From contig NZ_JBDNRK010000004.1 of NCBI RefSeq assembly GCF_047718555.1, positions 1 through 64,000 of the forward strand: 64,000 bases of DNA, read 5' to 3'. The DNA is from Clostridium_I sp047718555. Lineage in GTDB: Bacteria; Bacillota; Clostridia; Clostridiales; Clostridiaceae. Below the pieces are notes generated by a model that had not been told where the DNA came from, did no database searches, and was given only the letters and a program-made list of their open reading frames with translations. The position numbers and the translations under genes are program-made. Each line of letters starts with the position of its first letter. Positions within the stretch are counted from its first letter, which is position 1. Of this stretch, positions 53,988 through 62,884 are shown piece after piece.

Positions 53988-56900
53988 TTAAGCTTTATTA
54001 ATCCAAGCTTTTATCAATGTTATCAGCACATCATAATCAATTGGCTTGGAGATATAATCATTGGCACCAGCTGCCATACACTTTTCTCTATCACCTTTTA
54101 ATGACTTTGCTGTTGTAGCTATAATCGGTATATTTTTAATTTTATCTGAACTTCGTATTTTTTTAATTGCTTCATATCCATTCATAACAGGCATCATTAT
54201 ATCCATTAAAATTAAATCTACAGCCTGAGTTTCAAGTTTTCTTAATGCTGCTTCTCCATTTTCAGCTTCAATGATTTCTGCACCATAATCTTCTAAGGCA
54301 GCCGCAAGCACAAATATGTTTCGTGGATCATCATCTACAATGAGTATTTTTTTATTAGCTAGATTTAGTACTGTATCTTTATTTATTTTAGAAGTCATAA
54401 TACTTCTGTACTCTTCTTCATCATTAACTTTATGGAGTATTAAAGTCAGCTCATCTAGCAATCTTTCATCCGAGTTTGCAGTTTTAATAATTATTCTGTC
54501 TGCATATAATTTTATCTCTTTTTCTTTTTCAGAAGATATGTCCATACCTGTATAAATAATAACAGGAACATATGTATTTTTCAGTTTTAATTTTTTATTA
54601 ATTTCTTTCAGCAAAGCTATTCCCTTTATGTCTGGCAATCCTAAATCTAATAAAATGCCATTAATTTCATGTTCTTTTATAAACTTTAGTGCCTCTGCCC
54701 CACTATTGGATATTAATGTAGTAAAGCCTATACCTTCGGAGACAGCTTTTATTGACTGTATTAAGTTTTTATCATCTTCAACTATTAGTAGATTTTTTTG
54801 TTTTACATCTTTTATTTCTTCTATGTGCACTTCTTTTTTATTTTTAGGCTCTAGACTAATAGCAGCAGCTGCCTCTTGCTTTGTAGAATACTCTTCTGAA
54901 AGAGCTAAAGGCAAATACAAATAAAATGTGCTTCCTACTCCAGGTTCACTACTTACTTCTATTTTACCATTCATAAGTTCACAAAGCTTGCTGCTAATAG
55001 ATAATCCAAGTCCTGTACCCCCATACTTTCTTGAAATGGATCCATCTCCTTGATGAAATTCTTGAAAAATTATATCTAATTTTTCTTTAGCTATACCTAT
55101 TCCTGTATCAGATACAGAAAATACTAGATTATTTTCATACTGATAATCTTCTGCTATTTTTAGTTTTACAGCTCCTTTATCTGTAAATTTAAACGCATTA
55201 GATAAAAAATTTCTAATTATTTGTGAAATTCTATCTCTATCACCATAGAAATTATTTTCAAATTGATCTTCAAATATGAACTGAATATTTTTTTCCTTTG
55301 CTGTTTCATCAAAAATATCCCTAAGCTCTTTTATAAGATCCCTTGTATTAAAATAATTATAATTAAGATCTATTTTCCCAGCTTCGATTTTTGATAAATC
55401 TAAAATATTATTTATTAAACGAAGTAGATGCTGTCCTGAGTTATATATAACTTTAAATTTTTCTCTTGTACCATTTTCGAACTTATCTTTTCCATTTCTA
55501 ATCAAGAGATTAGATAATAATATAATTGAATTAAGAGGTGTTCTAAGTTCATGAGAAATATTTGCTAAAAATTGAGATTTATATTTATTTGCAGCTTCTA
55601 AGTCTTTTGAACGTACCAAAATTTCTTCTTTAGATTTTTCTAACTCCTCATTTTTAATACTTAGAAGTCTTGACTGCTCTTCTATTTGTACTTGATGCTC
55701 TTCAAGCTGAGTGTTAGTTTGCTGTAGTTCTTCACTTTGCTGCTGAAGTATTTGCTGTTGTTCTTCTAGTTGAGAATTAGTTTGTTGGAGTTCCTCAGCT
55801 TGAACTTGAAGCTGTCTTTGTTGTTCTTCTAGTTCTTCATTTGCATTTTTAAGTTCACTTGATATTTCGTGAGCTTCTTTAGTTGCCTCTTCACTTTTAA
55901 CTAATAGTTCTTTAATCCTTTCATTTTGAATTACAGAGTAAAGATTTATGGCAATTGCATTGCATACTTCTTCTATAAATTTCTTTTTTAAGTCATCAAA
56001 ATACTCAAAAGAAGATAATTCAATAACTCCATAGAGTTCATTCTCATAAATTAATGGAAAGGCATAGACATTAAGTGGTGGACCAAACACGGTTGAAGTG
56101 CAAATTGCAGCTTCTGACTCCTTCACTTTTTTGAGATGTATTGGATTTCTCTCTAAAGCTACTTGTCCAACTATTCCTTCACCCATGTCATATGTATTTG
56201 ATAATCTCTCTCTTTCTGTAAAAGCAAAAGAGGAATTCAAAATAAGTTTATTCTCTGAATTTTTATATATGTAAAAAGTTGCATTTCCAGCATCTAAAGT
56301 TTTTGCCAAAAAATTAATAGTCTTTTGCGTTAATTCCTTTACAGAAACGCTGCCAGTCATTTCGTCGTTTAGTGAATTTCGAGCATTGTTTATCCAAAAA
56401 TCAATTTTTAATTTATTTATCAATATATTATAGTTTTTACCCATTTCCGAAATTTCATCTTTTTGGTTTATTTCATATTCCTCAAAATTCCCTGAATTTG
56501 AAATTTTAATCATATGATCTCTTAATCTGTTAATAGGAGCTAAAATACTCGTTGTTATTAACATAAATAATACTAAAAGTATACTTGTTAAAATTGCTAA
56601 AGTTAAAAATAAAGTTATTCTTTCTGAAGACTGCAGTGCGTTTGATTGCTGAATTAAACTGGTTTGATTAGTTGAAGAATTTGAATATATATTATTAAGA
56701 TCAAGTTCAAGCTCACTTACAAAATCTGAGCTTATACCCTTAGATATATTTATGGCATCATCTTTTTTACCTTCTTGCACAGCTTTAATAATTTTGTCTC
56801 TCTGTGGTTTCCACCATTTAGAAAGAATATTGTTAGCGTCTTGTAAATTTCTTTTGGAATCAGAATCAACAGAATTTTCTCCTATAGTATCTAAGTTTTT

Positions 56901-57191
56901 TTGAAAATCACTTTCATATTTGTTAACCTGATCTATCCCTTGTTGAATTTCATCACTACCTGATGATAAAATCACATCATTTATAGCACTGTTAATTTTA
57001 ACCAAATCCACTTTTGCATTAACCGTAGCATCTGAAACTCTTGATGATTGATTATATAAGCTATTAGTTACTTTCGCCAGGTTATCAAGTTCAATTAAAG
57101 CAAAGATGCCAAATCCAATAAATGTCATAAGACAAACAAAAAACAATATTAGAAATCTCTGCTTTATACTGAAATTTTTAAAAATATTCAT
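53988..57191 (-). CDS. Hybrid sensor histidine kinase (4HB-HAMP-GAF-HisKA-HATPase-REC-REC)
   Basis: A 1067-residue kinase. One membrane span at about 12-32, an extracytoplasmic four-helix sensor (about 35-190), second span (about 192-214), HAMP (215-265), GAF (about 280-425). A long Gln/Glu-rich coiled coil follows (about 430-545) with a 21-residue repeat (QAEELQQTNSQLEEQQQ, QSEELQQTNTQLEEHQV). Then HisKA with SHELRTPL, HATPase with NFLSNAFKF and GGTGLGLSI, and two receiver domains (LLLDLGLPD and LILMDIMMP). It should autophosphorylate and pass phosphate to its own receivers. Downstream gene is the CheR-like protein, upstream a binding lipoprotein, a likely sensory partner. Confidence 0.88.
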   Translation of the reverse strand: MNIFKNFSIKQRFLILFFVCLMTFIGFGIFALIELDNLAKVTNSLYNQSSRVSDATVNAKVDLVKINSAINDVILSSGSDEIQQGIDQVNKYESDFQKNLDTIGENSVDSDSKRNLQDANNILSKWWKPQRDKIIKAVQEGKKDDAINISKGISSDFVSELELDLNNIYSNSSTNQTSLIQQSNALQSSERITLFLTLAILTSILLVLFMLITTSILAPINRLRDHMIKISNSGNFEEYEINQKDEISEMGKNYNILINKLKIDFWINNARNSLNDEMTGSVSVKELTQKTINFLAKTLDAGNATFYIYKNSENKLILNSSFAFTERERLSNTYDMGEGIVGQVALERNPIHLKKVKESEAAICTSTVFGPPLNVYAFPLIYENELYGVIELSSFEYFDDLKKKFIEEVCNAIAINLYSVIQNERIKELLVKSEEATKEAHEISSELKNANEELEEQQRQLQVQAEELQQTNSQLEEQQQILQQQSEELQQTNTQLEEHQVQIEEQSRLLSIKNEELEKSKEEILVRSKDLEAANKYKSQFLANISHELRTPLNSIILLSNLLIRNGKDKFENGTREKFKVIYNSGQHLLRLINNILDLSKIEAGKIDLNYNYFNTRDLIKELRDIFDETAKEKNIQFIFEDQFENNFYGDRDRISQIIRNFLSNAFKFTDKGAVKLKIAEDYQYENNLVFSVSDTGIGIAKEKLDIIFQEFHQGDGSISRKYGGTGLGLSISSKLCELMNGKIEVSSEPGVGSTFYLYLPLALSEEYSTKQEAAAAISLEPKNKKEVHIEEIKDVKQKNLLIVEDDKNLIQSIKAVSEGIGFTTLISNSGAEALKFIKEHEINGILLDLGLPDIKGIALLKEINKKLKLKNTYVPVIIYTGMDISSEKEKEIKLYADRIIIKTANSDERLLDELTLILHKVNDEEEYRSIMTSKINKDTVLNLANKKILIVDDDPRNIFVLAAALEDYGAEIIEAENGEAALRKLETQAVDLILMDIMMPVMNGYEAIKKIRSSDKIKNIPIIATTAKSLKGDREKCMAAGANDYISKPIDYDVLITLIKAWINKA

Positions 57192-57224
57192 AAATTCCTC
57201 CTTAAAAGTATATGTAACAATTTT

Positions 57225-58184
57225 CTACTTATTTTTCCACTTAGCTATATATTGGTCTACATTTTCCGGAGTAACTAATTCATTTTGTATATTTATTGTT
57301 TTTTCTACATTTTCACCCTTGACTGCTTTAATTGCGGTGTCTATACTGCTCTTACCTAGTTTTGCTGCATCCTGAAATACTGTAACAGCTAGTTTGCCAC
57401 TCTTTAAATACTGAAGAGATTCAGGAGTAGCATCTATACCACCTACAGTTATCTTTCCAAGTTTTCCCGCTGCTTCTATAGCTTTTAATGCTCCTATTGC
57501 CATTTCATCATTGTTGCTGGCTACAGCATCAATCTCTTTTCCAGATTTAAGCCAAGTTTCCATTAGAGCCATCCCCCTAGCTCTATCCCACTCAGCTGAT
57601 TGCTCCGCAACAATTTTCATATCAGAATATTTTGCTATTACCTCATGATAAGTTTCAGTTCTCACTCTCTGTGCTCTATCATCCATTGGCCCCATTATAA
57701 TTGCAACGTTACCCTTGTAATTCATTTTCTTTGCAAGGTATTCCATTTCCAATGTGGCAGCTTGTTTTGAGTCCGGAGCTATATAACATGCTGCATCACT
57801 TTGATTTTCAAAGGGATTCATAAGACTGATAATTGGAATATTAGCTGCTTTAGCTTTATCAGTTATTTCCTTTGATGAATCTATATAAACTGGGGTAACA
57901 ATTATTGCATCTACTCTCTGGGATATGAAATCTTCAACCTGCGACAACTGTGTATTAGAATTTTGTTTTGCATCAGCAAATACTACTTCAACATCCTTTA
58001 AAGATTTGGAGTAATTCTTCATTTCATTAAGCAAATAAGACCCGTATTTGTCATTACCATTAGCGATACAAACACCTATCTTAATCTTGTTGATATCTTT
58101 TGCTGTATCATTTCCTATTTTTACACAACCAATAAATAAACATATTGTCATAACAGTGAGCATCATTAACAAAAATTTTTTCAT
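57225..58184 (-). CDS. Sugar-type solute-binding lipoprotein (RbsB-like)
   Basis: A protein of about 319 residues with a lipoprotein signal (FLLMMLTVMTICLFIGC, lipobox LFIGC) and a type I periplasmic-binding fold: KIKIGVCIANGNDKYGSYL, ISQRVDAIIVTPV, VASNNDEMAIGALKAIEAAG and VGGIDATPESL. It resembles ribose/inositol binding proteins. No ABC permease or ATPase gene is nearby; instead it is flanked by two histidine kinases on the same strand. So it may present a ligand to a kinase sensor, as XylFII does for LytS in C. beijerinckii. The ATG at 58184 has GGGAG upstream. Confidence 0.85.
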   Translation of the reverse strand: MKKFLLMMLTVMTICLFIGCVKIGNDTAKDINKIKIGVCIANGNDKYGSYLLNEMKNYSKSLKDVEVVFADAKQNSNTQLSQVEDFISQRVDAIIVTPVYIDSSKEITDKAKAANIPIISLMNPFENQSDAACYIAPDSKQAATLEMEYLAKKMNYKGNVAIIMGPMDDRAQRVRTETYHEVIAKYSDMKIVAEQSAEWDRARGMALMETWLKSGKEIDAVASNNDEMAIGALKAIEAAGKLGKITVGGIDATPESLQYLKSGKLAVTVFQDAAKLGKSSIDTAIKAVKGENVEKTINIQNELVTPENVDQYIAKWKNK

Positions 58185-58285
58185 TAGCTTTATCTCCCTT
58201 GTATAGTTTTGTCTCAATAATAATAACCGATATGTATTTACCTTTCCTTGTATCTTATTACTAATTGATGAAAAATCCTTCTAAA

Positions 58286-59548
58286 CTAAAAGTATATATC
58301 AGAAAACTCTATATCAATTTTTTTAATTACAGTACTGCTGTTATTCGTACAACAGCCTTGTGCAGCGTTTTCCCCACATCCTTCTCTAATAGGAATTTCA
58401 ACAATAAATTCACTTCCTTTTTGATACTCGCTTTTAAGTTGTATATTTCCGCCGTGCATTTCAACTAAAGATTTTACAAGATTAAGACCTATGCCACTGC
58501 CTTCACAACTTCTTGTAAGAAGGTTGTCCACTTGTTTGAACCTTTGAAAAATCATCTCCTGCTTATCTTTAGGAATTCCTACACCAGAATCCTTTACACT
58601 AATTTGAATAAATTTATCTAAAACTTTTACATTAACAAATATACTGCCACCTTTAGGAGTAAACTTTATTGCATTTGATAAAAGATTCAGCACAATTCTC
58701 TCAATTGCATCTAAATCACACAAAAAATTTAATTCTTCAACATTGGTATCAAATATTACTTCTATATTTTTTGAAGCCGCAAATTCCACGACAGAGAGTG
58801 CAACTGACTCCACCACTTCAATAATATTACAGTTTGATAAATTAAGAGTAAAATTGCCTGAATCCATTTTTGTAATATCTAATAGATTGTTAACTAGCTT
58901 TACAAGTCTATAGCAATTTTGAATCTGAGTTTTTACATTTGACTTTATTTTCTCTTTATTTAAAACATTATCATTTCCCAGATAATGCTTTATCATTTGG
59001 GAGGATCCTAGAAGAATATTTAGAGGAGTTCTAAATTCATGAGATATGTTTGCAAAAAAGATATTTTTAGCTTCATTGGCTGCCTCAGCCATTTCTTTTG
59101 CTCTTTTTAATTCTTTTGTTTGTTCTTGTAATAGTATATTTGTTTTCCTTTCCTTTTCAATTAGCTTTAAATATACATTTATTCTATTTATAAGTAAAAA
59201 ATCATCAATGGGCTTAGTTAAATAGTCCACAGCTCCTATTTCAAAGCCTCTCTTTTTGAAATCTTCCCCAATATAAGCTCCCGTTAAAAATACAATGGGT
59301 ATATGCTCTGTTTTTTTTCTTCCCTTTATAATCTGTGCCAGTTCAAAACCATCCATTTCTCTCTTCATCTGTACATCTAAAATAATTAAGTCTACAGGAT
59401 TTTTTATAAGCTCTTGTAATGCTTTCTTGGGAGTATCTGCAATCAATACATTAGCATCAATATATTCTTTTATAAGAGTTTTTACAGTAAATAAATTATT
59501 TTCATCATCATCAACTACTAAAATTGTATACAAACTGCTCATATCCAT
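58286..59548 (-). CDS. Receiver-histidine kinase (REC-HisKA-HATPase)
   Basis: A soluble protein of about 420 residues. The N-terminal receiver has VVDDDENN, phospho-acceptor Asp in LIILDVQM and Lys in YLTKPID. A short coiled coil and HisKA with SHEFRTPLN (about residue 175) follow, then an ATPase domain with NLLSNAIKFT and GSGIGLNLVKS. No membrane span, so it would be driven by an upstream kinase or internal signal. The ATG at 59548 has GGGAAGG upstream and is preferred to one nine codons earlier. It is the first gene of the sensory operon; the C-terminus is cysteine-containing (GCGENAAQGCC), which is unusual. Confidence 0.85.
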   Translation of the reverse strand: MDMSSLYTILVVDDDENNLFTVKTLIKEYIDANVLIADTPKKALQELIKNPVDLIILDVQMKREMDGFELAQIIKGRKKTEHIPIVFLTGAYIGEDFKKRGFEIGAVDYLTKPIDDFLLINRINVYLKLIEKERKTNILLQEQTKELKRAKEMAEAANEAKNIFFANISHEFRTPLNILLGSSQMIKHYLGNDNVLNKEKIKSNVKTQIQNCYRLVKLVNNLLDITKMDSGNFTLNLSNCNIIEVVESVALSVVEFAASKNIEVIFDTNVEELNFLCDLDAIERIVLNLLSNAIKFTPKGGSIFVNVKVLDKFIQISVKDSGVGIPKDKQEMIFQRFKQVDNLLTRSCEGSGIGLNLVKSLVEMHGGNIQLKSEYQKGSEFIVEIPIREGCGENAAQGCCTNNSSTVIKKIDIEFSDIYF

Positions 59549-59575
59549 TTTATTAACCTTCCCTATAAATGTCAT

Positions 59576-59906
59576 TTAAAATTAATAATTTATCAATTAT
59601 TTCCCATTTTTTACTTTACTATTGAATTATAGCATGGAATTCTATTATTATACAATATATGATGTAAAAATAAGTAAAAAATTTTTTTTCTTTATTTCAA
59701 CTTTCAATACTTACCCTGACACTATCTGAAATTCAGTTAATACTGTAGTTGAAATATTGCATACTTTTCATTAAAATATAAGTAATGATGATACTATAAA
59801 ATAGTATTTTATAATTATTCTTATAAAACATTTAAGTTAATATTTACAATTAATTGTGTACTAAAAAACGATTAATTAAATCTCATAAAGGGAGTAGATT
59901 GTTATT
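59576..59906. other. Divergent intergenic region
   Basis: This 331-base gap separates the leftward sensory operon from the rightward nitroreductase gene. A weak promoter for the latter, TTGAAA (59749-59754) and TAAAAT (59772-59777) at 17-base spacing, is the only element I can point to. Confidence 0.35.
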
Positions 59907-60722
59907 ATGAAAATAGATATTGAAAAATGCATTGGATGTGGACAATGTGTTAAGGATTGTTTCCCAATGGATATAGAAATGGTTGATGGTAAAGCAAAGA
60001 TCAATAATAAAGTCTGTATTAAGTGTGGACATTGTATTGCAGTTTGTCCAAAAGGCGCAGTATCAATAGATGAATATAGCATGCAAGATGTAAAAGAATA
60101 TAATAAAGAGAGCTTTTCAATAGATGCAGATACCTTACTAAATTTCATAAAATTCAGAAGAACTGTAAGGCAATATAAAAATAAAGAAGTTGAAGAAGAA
60201 AAAATTGCTAAAATTATAGAAGCTGGCAGATTTACTCAAACTGGCAGCAATATGCAGGATGTATCTTACATAGTTGTTAGAGAAGGATTAGCACAACTAA
60301 AGGATTTAACTTTTGAAAGTATGAAGACAATGGGAGAATATGTTCTCAATAATCATACTCCTGAAACTAGGCTATATAGAAGATATGCAAAGATGTGGCT
60401 TAAAATGTATGAAGAATATAAAGAAAATCCTAAGAATGACAAAATATTTTTTAATGCTCCAGTAGTAATAGTTGTCACAGCTAACTCACAGGTAAATGGA
60501 GCGCTAGCTTCCTCAAATATGGAGCTTATGGTTAATGCTCTAGGTCTTGGAACATTTTTTAGTGGCTTCTTTGTAAGGGCTGCCCAGGAAAGTACGAAGA
60601 TTAAAGATTTCCTTGGAGTCAAAAGAAGAAAAGAAATTGTGACCTGTATGATACTTGGCTATCCTGATGTAAAATATTTGAGAACAGTACCAAGGAAGGA
60701 AGCAGATATAAGCTGGAAATAA
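59907..60722 (+). CDS. Ferredoxin-nitroreductase fusion protein
   Basis: A 271-residue protein with an N-terminal dicluster ferredoxin (CIGCGQCVKDCFP and CIKCGHCIAVCP, residues 8-50) and a C-terminal FMN nitroreductase domain (FRRTVRQYKNKEVE, NALGLGTFFSGFF, ILGYPDVKY). Clusters can feed the flavin, so it may reduce nitro, quinone or other acceptors with ferredoxin-level electrons. AAAGGGAGTAGATTGTT precedes the ATG. It is monocistronic and ends at a strong terminator beside the tRNA-Trp scar. Confidence 0.9.
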   Translation: MKIDIEKCIGCGQCVKDCFPMDIEMVDGKAKINNKVCIKCGHCIAVCPKGAVSIDEYSMQDVKEYNKESFSIDADTLLNFIKFRRTVRQYKNKEVEEEKIAKIIEAGRFTQTGSNMQDVSYIVVREGLAQLKDLTFESMKTMGEYVLNNHTPETRLYRRYAKMWLKMYEEYKENPKNDKIFFNAPVVIVVTANSQVNGALASSNMELMVNALGLGTFFSGFFVRAAQESTKIKDFLGVKRRKEIVTCMILGYPDVKYLRTVPRKEADISWK

Positions 60723-60812
60723 ACTTAAGAATACAATTATTACAATGTCAGTAAAAATTGTATATAGCCAGTAGTTTTTATATAGGTTTATTAACTCATA
60801 AAAATGAAAAAA

Positions 60813-60837
60813 AGGCTTTCCGAAACCCGGAAAGCCT
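60813..60837. terminator. Bidirectional terminator
   Basis: AGGCTTTCCG pairs with CGGAAAGCCT around AAACC, with an A-run before and a T-run after. It ends the nitroreductase gene on the plus strand and would also end the tRNA-derived sequence on the minus strand. Confidence 0.8.
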
Positions 60838-60841
60838 TTTT

Positions 60842-60884
60842 TGGGCAGGGGCAGTAGGATTTGAACCCACAACCAATGGTTTTG
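60842..60884 (-). tRNA. 3' half of a tRNA-Trp gene (remnant, attachment-site-like)
   Basis: On the minus strand this reads as the 3' half of tRNA-Trp: end of the anticodon loop (AAAACC), stem ATTGG, T arm GTGGGTTCAAATCCTAC, acceptor TGCCCCT and G-CC near the 3' end, followed directly by a terminator. The 5' half (AGGGGCA acceptor strand, D arm, CCA anticodon) is not next to it, so no functional tRNA is formed. Integrases commonly leave such 3' halves at one end of an integrated element. The exact border is uncertain. Confidence 0.6.
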
Positions 60885-60955
60885 CTTTATTGCAAATTAC
60901 AGTTTTCTAAAATTTGCTATAACCGTTGGTATTATTGGCTTTTCTAACTACTGCC
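60850..60955. repeat. Nested inverted repeats around the tRNA-Trp remnant
   Basis: Three concentric arm pairs: GGCAGTAG (60850-60857) with CTACTGCC (60948-60955), CCAATGGTT (60873-60881) with AACCGTTGG (60921-60929, one mismatch), and GCAAATT (60892-60898) with AATTTGC (60911-60917). The block could fold into a long hairpin or represent core and arm sites of a recombinase. Confidence 0.6.
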
Positions 60956-61032
60956 TTCTGACAGAAACTAGAGTTTTCTAAACCTAATGTGGGAAAAGTG
61001 TGGGGAAATTTTATTAAATTAATTTAATTTTT

Positions 61033-62415
61033 CTAATAATAACACACAACAGGAGTACCTACATCTATATTATCAAATATTGTCTGTGCTAAATTGTATG
61101 GTGAATTTACACAACCGTGAGAACCATTTGTCTTGTATATCTCTCCTCCGAACACACTTCTCCATGTTGCATCATGTATTCCAATTCCTCCATTAAACGG
61201 CATCCAGTAACTAACAGGAGCACTGTAACCCTCACCTTTTAGAGTGGCATTTCTTTCTTTATCTTTTAATCTGTAAATTCCTGCAGGTGTTGTGTCATTT
61301 AGGCTTACGTTACCTGTAACAACATTTCCTTCCACTACCAATAAACCATTTTTATAAAACCATAGATGTTGCTTTGTCATATCTATTTCTACATATGTAT
61401 TTCCAATATCACTGCTACCATGAGAGACAGTAGTTTGACTGTATGCCGGTTCTTTTGTTATTGTTTGCCCTTCTTTTATCGCTTCACTTAAATCTTGTAC
61501 TTCTTTATCAATATTAATTTGACTGCCATAGTCACCACCGCTAATATTTATAGTATTTCCTGATGATGTATGAAAACTTCTTGTCTTACCAGCAGTATTA
61601 TGGGCATTAGCAAGTGACTTTACATATTCTTTTACTTTTCCCTCATCAAGTATAACATTAAAATCACCATCAACTGTAAGCCACTTATTTATTGTTGAAC
61701 CATCTAAAATTTCTTTACTTTCTCCAAAAGTATAGGTGACTTTTGAAGATACATATTTATTGAGCATGTTCCTAATTTTAATAACTTTTTCAGATTTTGA
61801 AGTATACTTGGTCGTTATATAACAATTAGCAGACTCCAGATCTATTGTTGATTCCTGCTTAGATATTGCATCTGCCACACGTTGAATTAAAATATTCTTA
61901 TCTATCTTGTTACCTTTAATTTCGTCTACAATCCTAAAAGCATTGCCTACATATTTGAAGCTTGGTTCTTTAGGTTCAATTATATTGCTATTAGCAAGAC
62001 AAGATAGATTATCTACTTGTTTTGTTAATTGACCTTTATCATATGAAATTTCTGCTGTTATGTTGGAATTTTTTGTATCAAAAAACGATAACGGCCATTT
62101 CAAAGGATTCTGTTCATCTTTAAGTTTCTTAAATTGTTGGTCGGATTTATACTTTAAATTAATATCACCTGTCTTAATTTGCTCCTGCTTGCCACCCCGT
62201 TCTTTTATATTCAAAGAATATGTATGCAGCTCAGATGGCATTTGTGCTTTAATTTCTTCCACTGTTTTACCTGATACATCAGTACCGTTAATTTTAGAAC
62301 CAAAATATAAATGCTTCATGAAATATATTGAAGTCACAAAATATACAACAAATAAAGTGCAAAGAGAAATTGCTATTCCTGCGATAATTTTATTACGTCT
62401 ATTTATAAATTTCAT
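61033..62415 (-). CDS. L,D-transpeptidase (YkuD) with VanW-like/PG-binding repeats
   Basis: A 460-residue envelope protein: one N-terminal membrane span (about 10-32), two helical-sheet repeats of the PG_binding_4 type (about 40-330), and a C-terminal YkuD catalytic domain. That domain has VEIDMTKQHLWFYKNG, TPAGIYRL, IGIHDATWR and the catalytic Cys in SHGCVNSP. Such enzymes make 3-3 peptide crosslinks in peptidoglycan and resist most beta-lactams. GGGGAGTATACT precedes the ATG. It stands alone in the interval next to the tRNA scar; whether it belongs to an integrated element is not known. Confidence 0.9.
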   Translation of the reverse strand: MKFINRRNKIIAGIAISLCTLFVVYFVTSIYFMKHLYFGSKINGTDVSGKTVEEIKAQMPSELHTYSLNIKERGGKQEQIKTGDINLKYKSDQQFKKLKDEQNPLKWPLSFFDTKNSNITAEISYDKGQLTKQVDNLSCLANSNIIEPKEPSFKYVGNAFRIVDEIKGNKIDKNILIQRVADAISKQESTIDLESANCYITTKYTSKSEKVIKIRNMLNKYVSSKVTYTFGESKEILDGSTINKWLTVDGDFNVILDEGKVKEYVKSLANAHNTAGKTRSFHTSSGNTINISGGDYGSQINIDKEVQDLSEAIKEGQTITKEPAYSQTTVSHGSSDIGNTYVEIDMTKQHLWFYKNGLLVVEGNVVTGNVSLNDTTPAGIYRLKDKERNATLKGEGYSAPVSYWMPFNGGIGIHDATWRSVFGGEIYKTNGSHGCVNSPYNLAQTIFDNIDVGTPVVCYY

Positions 62416-62884
62416 AGTATACTCCCCTTTATAACCTAGTTTTTTATAGTTGTTTTCCGCACCACCTTTAAAACCATAATTAGTACAACCGTTAATAATA
62501 TTGTTCAGTAATTGCCGATACAGATTATGCTCATTAATACTAACTAAAGATTTTTTCTTTTACTATTCAGAAACTTTTATGTTTCTTTTTTTGAAATATA
62601 TAAACTATTATTAAAATAAGCAATGAGATTATTAATATATGTAGAATTATATTATATGTATTAGCAAAGTATTCATATAACCTTTTAATTTTCTTTCAGT
62701 TGCACCAAAGATTGTATAATTCCAATGGGAAGTATAGGTAATAGAATTCTTTTCAATAGATTAAATTACCGTATGTTGTAATATTTACAAAGTAACTATA
62801 CTACAAATTATATTAGCCTACAGTTTCTTGTCATTCAATCATAGTATAAGTATATACAAACTAATATTGGAGATGGTAAAATTT
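62416..62884. other. Intergenic region with probable ohyA promoter
   Basis: A 469-base AT-rich gap between divergent genes. On the plus strand TTGTCA (62828-62833) and TATATA (62851-62856) are 17 bases apart, just ahead of the ribosome site. No ORF with a ribosome site or stable hairpin is seen elsewhere. Confidence 0.4.

Noticed and set aside
60842..60884. Intact tRNA gene
   Set aside because: Only the 3' half is recognisable; the 5' acceptor strand, D arm and anticodon are missing from adjacent DNA.
60970..61026. Integrase C-terminal remnant (frame reading PNVGKVWGNF)
   Set aside because: The open stretch is under 25 codons, lies in the wrong direction to extend into an integrase, and could be chance.
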